Positions 10,331-23,838 of a DNA stretch of 64,000 nucleotides are shown one piece after another. Source of the DNA: Gymnogyps californianus. Lineage: Eukaryota; Chordata; Aves; Accipitriformes; Cathartidae. The stretch's first letter is position 1; every line of letters begins with the position of its first letter. The notes under the pieces are model-generated. The model saw only the letters and a list, made by a program, of their open reading frames with translations, did not search any database and had not been told where the DNA came from. The stretch spans positions 86,884,520-86,948,519 of the forward strand of contig NC_059471.1 of NCBI RefSeq assembly GCF_018139145.2, in the 5' to 3' direction. A program made the position numbers and the translations under genes.

Positions 10331-13300
10331 TGTGCTGCGGGTAAGAAGCTGACAGCTGTCTGCTTTGATAAAGCTGAATTTCATAAAGGAGCCATCTTTC
10401 TGCAGGTTGCTGCTTTGTATATGAAAGTGTCAACAGCAACTAAGAATCCTTTGCCTTCCAGACATAAGAAATACTAGGGCTCCCACGTTTGTATGCTTTT
10501 AAAAAAATGGGTCTCAATGCATAAAAGAAAGCTACAATCCATGAAAATTACTGCCCTGAATTTTGTGTCCCCATATCCTATTAAACTTAGAGGCATACAA
10601 GAGCTTGTTTTGGGGAGGGCAGGGAAAACCCAAACAAACAAGCAAACTCATAGGCTGCCTAGATGTGAATTGCATTTTCTTTCTTCTTCTGGATTTTGTG
10701 AAAACCTGCTTGTAACTGAGAAGAGGAATAGTTTATCTTCAGCTGCCCTATTTACATTACAAGAGTGTGACCAAGAAATCAATGCACTTAGCAGAAGAGA
10801 AAGGTACCATGTTGTAACTAGGTCATAAACACACTAGCTCTCTTTTGCCTTGAAGCCCTGCTCTTCTCTTTTCTATTTTGTGTTTCAGTGCAAAAATACA
10901 TTGCTCTTTCAAAAGCTCCATTCCCAAAATTCTCCCTGATGTGAGCCTTTCATTTTAATTTTCATTTCTGAGCACTGGTGCATTGACTATTACAGGATGC
11001 TTATACTGTATGTAAAGTCCATCAGAAAACAAAAGAAACAGAAAGTGTCAAGGTCATGTCTTGCAATATCCCCTCTTGTAAATAATCCAGAGAAAATATC
11101 ATTCCCATGACTCATGTTGAACATTTAATCAAGGGTCAGATAACCCATGTCAGATAACCTACATAACTTATGTCATATTCCTTATTGATACTTTATTGAT
11201 AAATGTGACAGCTGGTTTAAAGGGCTGAGCAAGCCACCTACCAATTCCCACAGTTTTTCTTTCTCCCGAGAGGTTTTGCAGCTCCACCGCAAGGCAGTAG
11301 ATGGGTCTCAGTTCAAGATCACTGTGACACTGTTCCCACCCAGCCCCTCCATGACCATTCCCCGTTGTGTAACTGTCATTACTGGAGGTAATGCATGGCC
11401 TGATGAAATCCTCCATGGGCAGTGAGATAGGCAAACAAAAATATTCAGTTATTCCACATATTTTGATTATTCTGGTCATCTCAAGCAAGGATAGTGGTAA
11501 ACAGCATGATAATTAAATTCCCAGAAGGTAGTAAGTCAAACACTGCTGCAGAGAACTGCCATGGTCTCAAAATGCTGCAGCAGTAAGATCAGAGATTAGA
11601 TGGTACTTCCAGAATGTAACAAAATGAAATTCAGTTTCGCAACAGGAATGCTAATGTGTCTGAGCAAAAGTAATCACAAACAAGGATAGTCAGTGCAAGG
11701 GGAGACCTATGTTTTGCAGCAGTAATGACAAAGGAGAAGTTAAAGTTAATGGACAGCTAACCAGATACGAATTTCTACTGTGAGACATCAGCAACAAGGC
11801 TGCAGCTGAATTGACAAATCATTGCTCTTTTGCCCACATAAACTCTCAGTAATTCCAACAGCAATTCCAACTTTCCTTGGGCACGTGGCTTGGATGGCAG
11901 GCACAGCACCTTCGGAAGAGTTACAGGAGATGTTGCAGTTCTTAACAGCAACAGCCTGACCACTGCCAAAGGCAGGGTTTATGGGTGGGCAGGGAGGAGG
12001 ACAAGGAGGAGAAAGTCTCTGTTTCCCAGCAAAAGGGTCAACACAGGGTGAGCAGCCCAGCGGATGGCACATGGGTACCTGAGAAGTCAGCAAGCCTGCA
12101 GGAAGACCTGTGGTGCTGGGGGAGATGAAGGGATGGTTGAGGACAGGGCATGAAAGGGAGGAGAAAGGGGAAAAATGTGGTGGTTCTGACTGCTAGTCCT
12201 GACGGCACGTTGTTGTGCTGTGACTTTTTTTGGTTTTTTCTAAAGAACGAAGAGTAACGATGAAAAATGCAGAATTGCTTGGCTCAAGACATTTCCTTTA
12301 CCCAAGATGCAAACTCCAAAGGGAAAAGACTTCTTTCTCCAATTTTGATGGAGAATGTGTTTCTGCATAAAAGTTCCTAGGTATGGAAAGAAGCAGATAC
12401 ATGTACATGCACACTTTTTGTCATTGGTGCAGTTTATGATTAAGTGCAGGCAAGATGTTCTTCTTATTTTCACAGTGGAGGCCCTAAATGAGAGTCCTGC
12501 AGTTCATTGAGGGAAACTGTATTTTAAAGTTTCATGTGGGAAAGATCTGAGGTATTTTGATACATGCCTCCCTTAAAACCTTCTCTTTTTTTAAAGGGAA
12601 AAATATTTATTGTTGCTGAATTCATCATACCTGACAGGAATTTGTATAAACCTGCACAAAATAATTTTTTCTCCTGGTTTATGCCATTAATGGAAAAATT
12701 CCACTGAAAGAGGTGAAGTAAATTTTGTGGCTAAAAGTAGTGGAGAAAGTAAAATCAGACCTGATCTAATTCAAACAGTACTGCAATTATAAAATGTTTA
12801 AATATGGATTGTTTTGAAAGAACTGTATTGTCTACAGTATTGTTCATGTTGTCCTTGCACTGCAGCGTTTTTTATGATACAAGTGCTATTCCTAACTCAA
12901 GTGTTGAGCAATTGTCTGTCAGATCACGCAGCCTCTCCTCAGCTGGCAGTCCCTCTGTCAGGTCTACAAAACTACTGGCACGAGGGGAGGCAGGTAAAAT
13001 TCCTGCTTGGCCACCTTTGCCCCCCCGAGTTTGAATGTCCATTTATTCATTTACAGCTATTCACTTGCAGCTGGGCTGACTGGGACTGGGATTTATACCA
13101 TGGTGACCCATAACAAGAGGCCACTGTATACTTAAAATCAGAATAAAAAGAAAAAGAGATTTACTTGTTTTCTGAAGTTGCGTCATTGAATAGGGTTATG
13201 TCTTTAAGCTTTTCCCCACAAATATGAGAACTAGAAACCTACTTTTAAAAGTAAGAGTCCTGTAGACCAGGAGCTGTGGCTTCAATGAAATACTGACATT

Positions 13301-15459
13301 GCAAGAACTGCGTCACATCTTACCTAAGGGACTGGCTGGATGCATCTCACCTAAGACTGAGCTTGGGTGTGATCACGTTCGTGACATTTTCTTGGCCCAT
13401 ATTTTCCTCTGACTGGGCAAAATGAGACTTTTGGTTAATAAACCATGTTTTGTTGTCTGTCTCAAAACTCAAATGATAAATGGCCTCCAAAGGTGAGTGC
13501 TTCTGATACACAGGTTTACTCTCATCATCTGACAGGTCTTTCAGCCTTCCTTTGTAGTTGCAAACCAAACAGGTGGAGATGGAGGTGCCAAGGGCAGGTG
13601 GAAGGGGAAAGATGGATCTTGCACATATGCAGCCTAGAAGCAATATTTTTTAAAATCAAAACAGACATACAACTTTTAAAACTGTGGTTAAAGTGGAAAA
13701 AGGACTTTTACAAATGATATACGATGTTTTGCTGGCTGCTACAGATGGAAGATGGAAGGGGAAAGAAAATAATGTATGTATAATAGCAAAAACTTATATA
13801 TTCCACACAAAGAAGGTATCTGAGGGAAGGAAGGGGAATCATACTGATAAAAACAAAGCAGAGTTAAGAAGAGTTGCCTGTAAGGATAAAAGGAAAGATC
13901 CTAATCCTAAATGGGTATCCTGGTGTGCTCAGCATCTAACCTTTGCCTCCCACAGATTTTATATGGAAATACACCAGATAGATCTGTCTTCTTGGGATTT
14001 CAGATTGGAAAGCAGCCCTGAGTCAGGGTGATATTATCTAATTTTCAGGTGTCATTGTGGAAGAATGCACAGAGGGTTTGTGAACACCACCTACCTCCCT
14101 GTGGCTCTGTTCTCACCTCTATCTGAGCAGGGCGAGCATGTGGTGCAAAGCTGCAGCCCAGAGTCCCTCTACATCAGTTTCTTTGAACTGTCAGGGAAGG
14201 GAAAAAGGAGACCCGAGTTTGGCTGACTGACATTAACCTGCAGATGCTTAAGGAAAAGGTTTCTGAGATTGTACTAGCGGATGTGCACACATGCACACTC
14301 CCACGTGTACCTTTCTCTTCCTCCATTTGAATCCACTGGTTGGCTTCATACGAATCTGACACTGCAAAGAGGCCAAGTTCCCATAGCTTGTTAATGAGCG
14401 CAATAACAGAGAGGAGGAAGCAGTGGCCCTTTGGAAGGAAAGGTTGCAGTCCTTCACATACTCATGTCTAAAGCCCTTACCTACCGAACAATATGCACAG
14501 GAAGGAAATTGTAGCAGCACTGCAACAGAAGATGGAGCCTGTGGAGCCTCTGGACCCTGTTGGACACTAGAGAAGCCACTCCGTCTGTACAGCTCCATCA
14601 GAAACATTTCTGTTGTGGTTCCACCTCACACAGATCAACCTGTTTTCCTCTACAGAAGAGGAAAGGGACCAGAACGTGCTTTGGTTGTGTTGCTCTTTTG
14701 CAATGTCCTTTCTTACACGGCAGCAGCTTGGCAGGATCCAGATGTCTCTGGAGGGCTGTCATGGCATGACAACCTTCCGCTAAGGGACCAGTGAGGGAGC
14801 ACTGTAGTGTCACGTTCATACTTTTGCACTGGCCAAATACAGTGGCTTTTATGTTCTCCACAGGTTTCACTCATGCTGTCTAAGCACTTTAAATAACTGC
14901 CCCCAGCCTACTGGAATTACAGCTTGTTTCCACAGGATTTTTCCTTCTTTTTGGACATACTCTTTCCCCCATGTTTTCAGGTGCCTTCATTTTAATTCTT
15001 CCAAACTCAGAAAAATTAGAGCCAGGGTTTCCATAGCAACTTTAACTCTAATCCTTATTTGCATTACAATAAAATTATTCATTTGATGTTCATGAGGCCC
15101 TACTATCTAACCTCAGCATGAAGAACCTATTGGTCTGTTGAAGTCCAAGTCCTTGCTCAGATCTCTGGAGACAGTTAGGGATATGACATGTATATATCTT
15201 GTTATTGTATTTCCAAGGGACAGAAATTACTAGATGAGTCAGGAATGAGATTGGTTCAATGTTCAAATAATTATAGCTGAAAGGTATGTTTTGTATGGTT
15301 AGTGATGCTTTTTAATCACTGAGGAGGAAAAGGAAGTTATTTAAAACCGTAATTGCTGAGGAAGTCTCTGGAAAGAAAATAGATACTTCTATCAGATAAT
15401 TGGTTTTGTTGGTATACTAGGGTCCTTGGAATTTTATTGGAGCTAGTAACTGTCTAATT
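10331..15459. other. Unique noncoding DNA
   Basis: No gene is recognised. Small local features are a 13-bp direct repeat of GTCAGATAACC at about 11,136-11,161 and a short purine-rich stretch at 12,118-12,180. Frames of 90-123 codons (for example 14,423-14,794 + and 14,248-14,607 -) overlap on opposite strands, have no recognisable domain and are not supported. Confidence 0.5.
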
Positions 15460-15613
15460 CAGTCTCATATAACAGTCTCATATAAGTCTCATGCAACAGC
15501 TATATATTATATAACAGTCTCATATAACAGTCATATATATATACACTCATAAATTCAGTCTCATATAGCAGTCATATATAAATACTCATATACTCAGTCT
15601 CATATAACAGTCA
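15460..15613 (+). repeat. Minisatellite of degenerate CAGTCTCATATAA units
   Basis: The unit CAGTCTCATATAA recurs in whole or part about eight times, with variants such as CAGTCATATATA and AAGTCTCATGCAA. Some units are interrupted by short AT-dinucleotide expansions. Copies are imperfect and spacing is irregular, so it appears old or complex. It is not part of any recognised mobile element. Confidence 0.75.
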
Positions 15614-16194
15614 GCATGTGTCAGTTTGAGAGTTTAAGATTAAAACCTCTTTTTTTTTGCTAAGCATACAGCCTTCTCATTTAACTGCATATCCAGCCAA
15701 CACATCCATAATTGTCTCCATTACAAAAGTATGGACTGGCTGAGCTGAAAAATATGTGTGTTTGGAGACAGACTTCTAAGCCTATAGTCAGACACTTCCA
15801 AAGAAATCTGTTTTTCAAAACACTTACTGGCATTTTAGCCACCAAGTTGATGCTATTTGCTTCATTTGAGCTGATAGGTATTTAGTGCTTTAGAAAATTA
15901 AAGCAGTTATTCGAGTGCCTAGCAGGGAATAAATGGCATAATTTTAGAGAACCACTTTTAGAATCTTGTATCTTGGTTTGAATCTTGTTCTGAATATACG
16001 AGGGGATATTAAAATAAACTTATAGCTTGCCAGGAAAATGACTTTTTAATGAGGACTTGTAAATTCAGGAACTACCTATGCCTTTCTGAAAACAAAAATA
16101 TTTATATATTTATGAAAGAAACCCCACCCTACTATATATCCTACAGGCACACAAATCGTTATGTCTTGGATAGCATCTTTGGCTGTAGAGATGA
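15614..16194. other. Unique A+T-rich noncoding DNA
   Basis: Nothing is recognised in this stretch immediately before the unexplained open-frame pair. Confidence 0.5.
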
Positions 16195-16230
16195 AATAGG
16201 ATCATAGCAAAGAGCAGTTGCCTAAGAATC

Positions 16231-17291
16231 ATGTCGCCGTTACTTGCAATGACTTTCTTACTGGTTGGTTGGTGGGTGTGCAGAAAGTGGCAGCCGTCAG
16301 GGGTCCCACAATGGAAAACTGTTTTGCTTGACAATGGGGGTTGTATCCCTGACACTCTGCTACTGGCTCAGTCTGATGAAATGCTATGGCAGCCTGTGCA
16401 TTCAGTTTGCCAGGAAGGCAGGCAGACTAGCCTGGCTGTCAATCCCGGCATCACTAAACCCCTGGCCATAACTATCATTCCAGTTCTAAGGATGGATTTT
16501 AACCTGTTCTGTGTTCACCTGTTTAATAGGTTATCATGAAAATGGTGGCTGCTAAATACATGGCAAACAAAGCAGACGGTGCTGGAGAGTGTTTGAAAGA
16601 TGGAATGCTTGTGTCACTCATCTATGATCATTTCAGTGGCCTGAAGTGTTCAGAGACATCGTTACATGATGCTTTCTGCAATGATGTGTCTAGAAATCTA
16701 GTTTTGTCAGCCTTGGTTGGTAGTGAATCATGGCTGCTGAGGAAGGCTGAGGAATGGCTGAATGGTTGGTTTAATTCTTGCCATTTTGGTCAGCTGGCAC
16801 AGATGCTCCTCTCTGAACCCAGCCGTGATGCCTCTCACAAGTTTGTTGGCTCTCTCCATTCCTTGGGCTCATCTATTGGATGTAAAAATAACAATAAATC
16901 TTCCCCCCTCCTTGATTCAGAAAATAGCTTTATGCAGGAATGCTGCCGTGCAGTAAGTGATCGTGGGATTGCTAGTGATGCTGAGAAAAGACTGCCAGCA
17001 GTGGATCTAATAGCACATCCCAGCAGGCTAAAGAGCCTAAAGAGCCAGCTACAAATTGACAGGATAGCATTCAGATGGCGAGCAAGCGATAGTGTTTTGG
17101 GGCTTGCCATGATGGTTGTGATTTATATCATGTCTGTACAACTGCTATCAACTTTCCAGAGAGAGCTGAAAATAAAACACTCACTGGGAAAGGTACTGCT
17201 GAGAGCAGTAAAAGGGAGAGAAGCAGGCTCTGGGGAAGGAGGAGAAGTCAAATGCTACATTTTAATTAAATTTCCCTACAATGTTATGTAA
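16231..17291 (+). pseudogene. Unrecognised open-frame pair; possible single decayed coding sequence
   Basis: Two consecutive frames run in the same direction. The first starts at ATG 16,231 and ends at TGA 16,537-16,539 (102 codons); its frame is open from 16,195. The second starts at ATG 16,536, overlapping that stop as ATGA, and ends after 251 codons at 17,291. It is the longest open frame in the window. A frame of 251 codons is rare by chance at this base composition. The second product has a hydrophobic patch (VLGLAMMVVIYIMSV, about residues 189-203) and a basic, glycine-rich tail. I recognise no domain. The pair could be one ancestral gene or transposon ORF split by a frameshift, or chance. 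No splice signals or promoter are evident. Confidence 0.3.
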
Positions 17292-17353
17292 GTACTAAAC
17301 AGAATAAGAATGTACCTTATTTTTGCAATATTTATCACTTTACTTTCTGATAC

Positions 17354-17358
17354 CAGAG
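17354..17358. repeat. Target-site duplication CAGAG, left copy
   Basis: CAGAG directly abuts the TG start of the LTR and is repeated exactly at 17,622-17,626 after the CA end. A 5-bp duplication is usual for several endogenous retrovirus groups. Confidence 0.65.
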
Positions 17359-17621
17359 TGTGGTGGGTTGAGCTTGGCTGGCTGCCACATGCCCACCCAG
17401 CTGCTCACTCACTCCTACTCCCACTCCTTAACAGGACAGGGGGAGAAAATAAGATGAAAAAGCTCCTGGGTCCAGATAAAGGCAGGGAGATCAGTTATCA
17501 GTCTGTTGCAGAGCCAGCGGGAACTGGTTGTGTTTGGCACAGGTCAGCCCTTACCTCCTCCCACAGAGGCCACCACTGCAGCCCCCCTGCTGCCAAAACC
17601 TTGCCACCAACACCAAATACA
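17359..17621 (-). mobile_element. Short solo LTR of an avian endogenous retrovirus, antisense
   Basis: The plus strand begins TGTGGTGGGTTGAGCTTGG and ends CTTGCCACCAACACCAAATACA. These match the two ends of an avian retroviral LTR that I remember as common, seen here in reverse. The copy is flanked by a perfect 5-bp duplication, CAGAG at 17,354-17,358 and 17,622-17,626, and keeps the TG...CA ends. At 263 bp it is much shorter than the form I recall, so most of the middle appears deleted. No gag, pol or env sequence is attached. The assignment rests on recall of repeat ends and should be checked against a bird repeat library. Confidence 0.7.
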
Positions 17622-17626
17622 CAGAG
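17622..17626. repeat. Target-site duplication CAGAG, right copy
   Basis: This is an exact match to the left copy at 17,354-17,358. The match means the insertion and its flanks have not been rearranged since integration. Confidence 0.65.
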
Positions 17627-20600
17627 TCATTAAACTATTCCATTTTAAAGAACAGTTTTCAGCTTTGTACGCATAAACCTCATTTACTTGCTGATAACTC
17701 TCCTTTTCATGCGTAATTAAAAATCCCACCCACCGTCCCCACCAGTGTATCACATATTAAAGTAATTCTGCCAGCTGCATTTCTGGAGGGCTGGACTGGT
17801 ATGCATTTTTTTTTTAATATTTATGCCATGCAGTACACTGGTTTAATAAGAAGCGTTTACATGCCAGTGCTGAAAACAAGGAAATTATCAGAAGTGTGGC
17901 TAGATAAAAGCTAATTTCTCTGCTTCTAACCAGCTTCTAATGCTGCATGATGTCTTCTGTCTGGACCTCTAGGATTTTATCTTGATTTCTCTACCAACTT
18001 AAATGAGAGCTGCATTCCTTGGTCAAATGAAGTGTGTTGTAGAAGCTGACACAGGATAGACCAAATCTTAATTCATATATGTCTGCAGAAATCATAGAGG
18101 AGATCAGGAAAGTGACTCTATAGACTTCTTCATCTTCTCTGTTATAGGAGATGAGCTTTCAGGGTCTTCACTGTTTAGGCAAGCGGTTTTCATCTCATCA
18201 GTGTTATGGCCCCCATTTTCTGCTCCTGCTCATTTGGATCAGTACACTCCTGCAATCGAAGGAAAAGGAAGATTTACACCAGTTACAGAGCCCTTCAGAG
18301 ATCAGCAATCCAAAGCCTATGAAGCTATAGACCCCAAGTCTATCCCAAAGCATATCTTAGGTATCCGACAGAAGCTTTTACCCCACTGCCATAGGCATTG
18401 GTCAGAGTATTAAATCTGTGTTAACAGGAAACTTTTTCATACCAGAGTTGTCAGCACTGTCACTTCAGTTGCCTTTAATGACGGAAGTACGTAGTGTGTG
18501 ACCAACCCTATTTTAATTTCATAACTGGCTGACTTTGAAAAATCATTATTCTCTGGCATTTTTTTACTGTTTTCTCCCATAACAATTACAGTTTGGCTAG
18601 CAGTATAAATTATCACTTGCTTAAAGTTGCAAATTACAAGTTATGTACTCCCCAAGCCTGCTTTGCCTAGACCACTTCTAGCTTAGAAGAAGTTTCTCAT
18701 TTCTTGTATCACAGTTGGTGGTGACACAGGAAAAGAAGAAAGCTACTTCTGCCTGTAAGTTTCCACAGATTTTGCAGGTAGCGGTTTTTCATTAGTTTTA
18801 ACCAAATGCAGCTTTGTGGCAGGAGATGGAGAAATTCACTGCAGCACCCACATCAGTCACAGTATCTCGCTCCTCAGCCCTGTGGTGAATCTCGTAGCTG
18901 TGAACATGAGCCAGGAATGAGACAGCAAGAGCGAGTGGCTCTCCAGTCAGCTGACTGCCAGCCTGTGCTGCCGAAAGTCTGCACAAAATGGGAATTCGAA
19001 GTGACAGTCACATAAATTAAATCATTGTGTATATCTTGTCATTTCTAGTTCAAGTGACATCATTGAGTATTTTGCTTTTTAGTTACTAGTAATCAGTCAA
19101 ACTTAACTGCTCAGTGAACTAAACTGTGGACTAAAAGTGCCAAGAAATACCCTGATCGGACAGTGACTTACTATAGCTACTACAAAAAAGAAGGCAAAAC
19201 ATGTAAGGAAAGATCATTGATAGAATGTTCTCTTTAAGAATTATATGTATATTTCATATACCTTTAAAAATGTTATTTCTTCTAGTAAAATATCTGAAAG
19301 GCAGAAAGTATGTCTATGAGAAAACAGTGAAGTTGTCCCTCTCTGCATAAGGCAACACTCAATGCATGGTGGACTAAAGGGTTTATTTACTTGGTAATAC
19401 TGACTAACCATTGAAGTGGGCAGCCATTGGACATAGTAGCTATAGACCTGTGCCAGCAAAAATGCCCAAAACATTAGCGGTCTTCCAAGCATGGTGTTCA
19501 GAAGTGGAAACCACCTCATGACTGCAAGCTGCATGTAGCACACAGCTATGAAAATACCATTATTATTAACAAAACATAGCTGCCGGTTGATGTAGATCCA
19601 GCCTTTCAGAGTCATCTATTTTTCTGGAGGATTTTAGTTAAGACAACCAAAGCTCTCCTGGCTGTCACCAGAGTGACTGTTTTCTTCCAGTTGTTGTACG
19701 TGTGTGTCAGAAAAGTAATCACCTAGAAAAAACAGCACTGACTTTAAAAACCTGTGAAGTGTCGCCTCTTTTCTCCCCAAATAAACAACTGTTGGAATCA
19801 AAGCTGGTTTCAGACTGCTCCTTTCTCACCTACACGTTGCACTCATTCTTAATATGGTCCAGAGAGGCTCCCATAGGTTCGTTCAATACCGCCTTTCTTT
19901 GTACTGTCACTTCTATTAACAACAGGTGTTTGAAGTCGAATACCCTTTTTCCTACTAAAAGGGAACTTTCAGAAGCAGTACTTAGCATTTTCTATCAATA
20001 TTGGTGCTACTTTGGGTACAGACTCCATGCGGTTCCCATAGAAGTCTGCCAACCTAAGAAGGGTGACCCATTTTTAAAGGGAGGGTACACTATTAGAGCT
20101 GCAGCCTTCAAGAGGGGGACGCTACTGAGTTGCCAAGACTTATAACTTTCCAGCCTCTAACTTATAACTTTCTTGGACAACTAGGCTTCTGCAACTGTTC
20201 CTCAAGCCTTTCACACTGTTATGGTACATATTTCATGAATTTCAATGTTGCTTCCACTACAGCTCAAACTTAATCTATCTTGAAATTGGAGCAAGTGCGT
20301 GATTAATCCTTTCAATGATTTCACTGCACTATAATGAAAGCTGCTCATTAGTCCAATATTTGCAGATGAGAAAACACTTAGCACAAGCAAATGCTTTTAC
20401 TTAAACCTTGCACAGGTAACAGTTAATGTGCGATCATAATGTGCCTTTGCTTCATTTGCAAAAGATAAACAAGGCAAAAAATCCTTTAACAAATATTGGA
20501 GTTTTCTGACTTCACTAATATATCAAGTGCATTTTTAAAGGGTTTAACCAACAGAAGTATCTGTAACTTTTCTCCAGTGCTTTCATATTGGACACTGTGC

Positions 20601-23600
20601 CCCATCTTAACAGTAAGTAATTACATGCCACAGCATCCAAACTAAATAAACGAAGTTTCAAGTACCAGACCTGGGAATAGTTAATTCATTTCCCCTAGCT
20701 TGCATCCACACACTTCTTGTGCCTTTAAAAACATACTGTCCAAGTGACTGAGAATAAAAGAAGTCATCTACTCACAGACACAGAAGAACTCAGAAAAACC
20801 CTTCAGAATCCGGGAATTTCATTTTGTTAGTGCTTTTAATGATTTGCCTTATTGCAACAGCAGCCACTACCTCATAAATAAGATGGCAAAACAAAATGTC
20901 CCTTTTCATTTTCCCCACACTCTCATATTAGTTGACAGTGATCGATAGATAACCTTTCCACAGCAGGGCTGGGGACTACTGATATCCCTGACGCCTGTTG
21001 TTAGGACACTTCTTGTGTCACCGGCTGACAGCGGCACGGTCTTGGGCGGAAGAGGAACAAACAAGACCACAGTGCTCTAAGCTGCCCTGCAAAAGCCTGA
21101 TTGTCCTCCACGTGCCCCATTGCTTCTGCCCCAGATGACTATCTGTATGCTTCCATCCTGGCCATCTCAGTGCAACAGGGAGGTTAGTTTTCCATTTATA
21201 GCAGCTCTCAAAGCCTCTTGTCAGTTAAAGTTAGCTAAAATTTTCCAAGGCATCCCAGATTTAGGCTTCACTAAGTTTCTCCTTTCCAGTCTGAAGTTGG
21301 GGGTTGCCTTCTGACCTCCAAAGAGATTCAGGTATGTACATGCCTCCATCCCACCAGAAAAAGAGACTGAGGCATCAGTGTGACCATGGTACTTTTTCAT
21401 ACTTTCAGCGATTCTGTTTCAGTGTAAATGCTATTTAAAAATGTTTTAATGGCCACTGGATACTGATATGTGACTTGTGACAGCGGTAGTCTTTTATGCC
21501 ACATTTCTTTCACACCTCAATGAACTGTTAATTATTTCTTGCAGTTCAGAGGACAGAGTTCACAAAATCATCTGGCAAAGTGTTTCTGAGACAAGGCACA
21601 CGTCACGGGGTTATGGACCGTCTCTGCTAATGAACAGCTGAGTGGCTTCTGGGTTTCCCTTGAAGAGATCAAATTGCATATTCTTGGCTGAAATGGGAAT
21701 CAGAAGATTTCTTCCACTGGGGGAGAGGGTACAGCATGTTTTAGCTTTCTCATTTTAATATACATTTATACAGCTTCACAGGCACAGGAGTGACAGGATG
21801 AAGAACCAAAGCAAGTGAGGCTGCTTTTTAACATAAAGTACAAATTCCCTTACTTGAGTGCTCCTTAAATATATGGGTTTTAGGGTGTTTGAAGGAAATA
21901 AGTTTGATCACAGGTGAGGCTTTTCCAAGGTCTCATTAAACAAATTAATATTTCTTTAAGTCCAGTGCTGAGGTGAGTGGGCAAGCATTAGACATCACTA
22001 CCAGAATAGTCAGGCTTCGTTCAATTTTATTGTGATTCAACCCACTTTTTGCATAATGGAAAGGTGTAAAGTAGTTGCAGCAGTAGATAAATGTTTAATG
22101 GTGCCATACTCTACAATTTAGAGCTTGGCCTATTCTTGGTTTTAATTCTGGAGTTGCAACACATTGGTGAAAATGGCAACATAAAATCTAACAAGCTAAT
22201 TTTCACAGTATGTTAAAATGCTTACACAAGTGAAAAGCATATTGATTCTCATGCCCGCCCCTTCCACTGTAAATGCTGCCATTTAAGGGTTTGATGAATT
22301 GCAAAGCTTTTGCTTTGATTTCCTTAATGGTCTCTAGAAAAGGTGGAGCAATAAAACAATTTATCAGCTGTATCTGTGAGAGAAGAGGAACCATGGACAT
22401 TCTGTCATGTTGGAAGATATTAAGTGGTGGGGAAAATAGGTGCTTAAATTTGGGTGATAAACTTTTTATACTTAGGCCTATCATTTATTATTGTATTTGT
22501 AAGTCATCTGCCACCCTGGAGTTTATATTCTGATTTGCCTCTAGGCTGGTATTTTTCAGCCTGTTCTGTTTGAAGGGCTTTCTTTCTAGGAAAAACCCTT
22601 GTCATTTGATGGGACAGGGGAAGGGTGCCAAAATCTTATATACTCACTGATAAAACTGGAAATATTGATAGTAAAAGATGAGGTCACTTTTCATCTGCTG
22701 GCAAATAACAGCCAACTTTTAGGAATATCTGTATGTCTGTTGGTTTGGTTTTTTCCCTGTTATATGGACTATCACCAGTCACTGGACCGTAGGTGGGAAA
22801 ACACTGCTCTACTGACACCAAGTTACATATTTTTAATAGGAATAGGAACGATGACAAACTAACAGAGGAAACAATGGAGAAAAAGGGATCTTAATTGTTT
22901 TACTGTTGCATTTCTGTTCCCTTCCTGATTGCAGTCAAGTATTGGGTTGGGGCAGGGTGCTGGTTCATCACCAAAGCCCAACCTGGGCTGGAAGAAATTT
23001 CTAAAACTAGGAGTTGTGAAGGTAATCGGCAGTACTATGTTCCAATGAACAATGTACTATGTTACAACGAATCTCCGTCTTCAAACGCATATTTTATCTG
23101 ACTTTTGTCTGGGATACAGGGAAAGAGCATTGCACCTGGCTTTGTTCAGAACCTCTGCTTTCCTACTATAAGGACTAGGAGCATCATTTATGTATTTTTA
23201 ATAAAAGATAATCTTTCTGAGAAAACACCAAAACATGGTATATTGCTTATCGGTATTTTGCAGGCATCTGAATCTTACTCATTCCATTTTAATGTAAAGA
23301 ACACCTGTAAAATTTTGCCACTTTCATATACAAATGAAAGAGTTAAGAAGCTGAGTCCAGCACTGTCCAAGTCTGTAGCCGCTTTTAATTTCTTTTAGAC
23401 TTGTGTAGAAATAACTCTACTAATATGGATTTTTTTTTTCTTTCTTTCCTTGTGACCAGTCTTCAAAGTTAGACCAGGCTGTATCAATATTTTCCACAAG
23501 GCTTATTTTCTCATGTTACAGATCATGTTTTTTCCTTAGTAAATAATAAAATTCACAAGGCAGCTGTCCCTGCAACAGCACAAAGAGCAAATCTTTTGCT

Positions 23601-23838
23601 TTGCAGCGTGTCTTCATCCAAACCCACTTAAGGAAAAAATCAAATAAGTGGAAGGGGTATGGATGATAGAACAGACTCTTAGTTTTTTATGCAAGCAGCC
23701 ATAATGACTCCCAGCTGATTTGCCAATGCTGGGCTCAGGAGCAAAATTCATTTATTTTTCCTTTCTATCTATGTTTTGTCCAGAAGTGCAGTATAAGTGA
23801 GGAACATTTTTATTTTTGACTAACTTAACATAACTGCT
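17627..23838. other. Unique noncoding DNA
   Basis: No gene or known repeat is recognised in this 6-kb stretch. A 147-codon plus frame (19,702-20,145) and an overlapping 124-codon minus frame (19,241-19,615) have no visible domain. A short duplication, ACTTATAACTTTC, occurs twice at about 20,140-20,172. The stretch 23,430-23,450 is T-rich. Confidence 0.5.

Noticed and set aside
16110..16355. Minus-strand peptide with a CGTPDGCH segment resembling the DGxH region of Harbinger transposases
   Set aside because: Only a few residues agree; neither the upstream catalytic region nor the downstream DE motif could be found on that strand, and no terminal inverted repeats were seen.
19702..20145. 147-codon plus frame
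   Set aside because: No recognisable domain, no splice or promoter context, and length is within chance for a 64-kb window.
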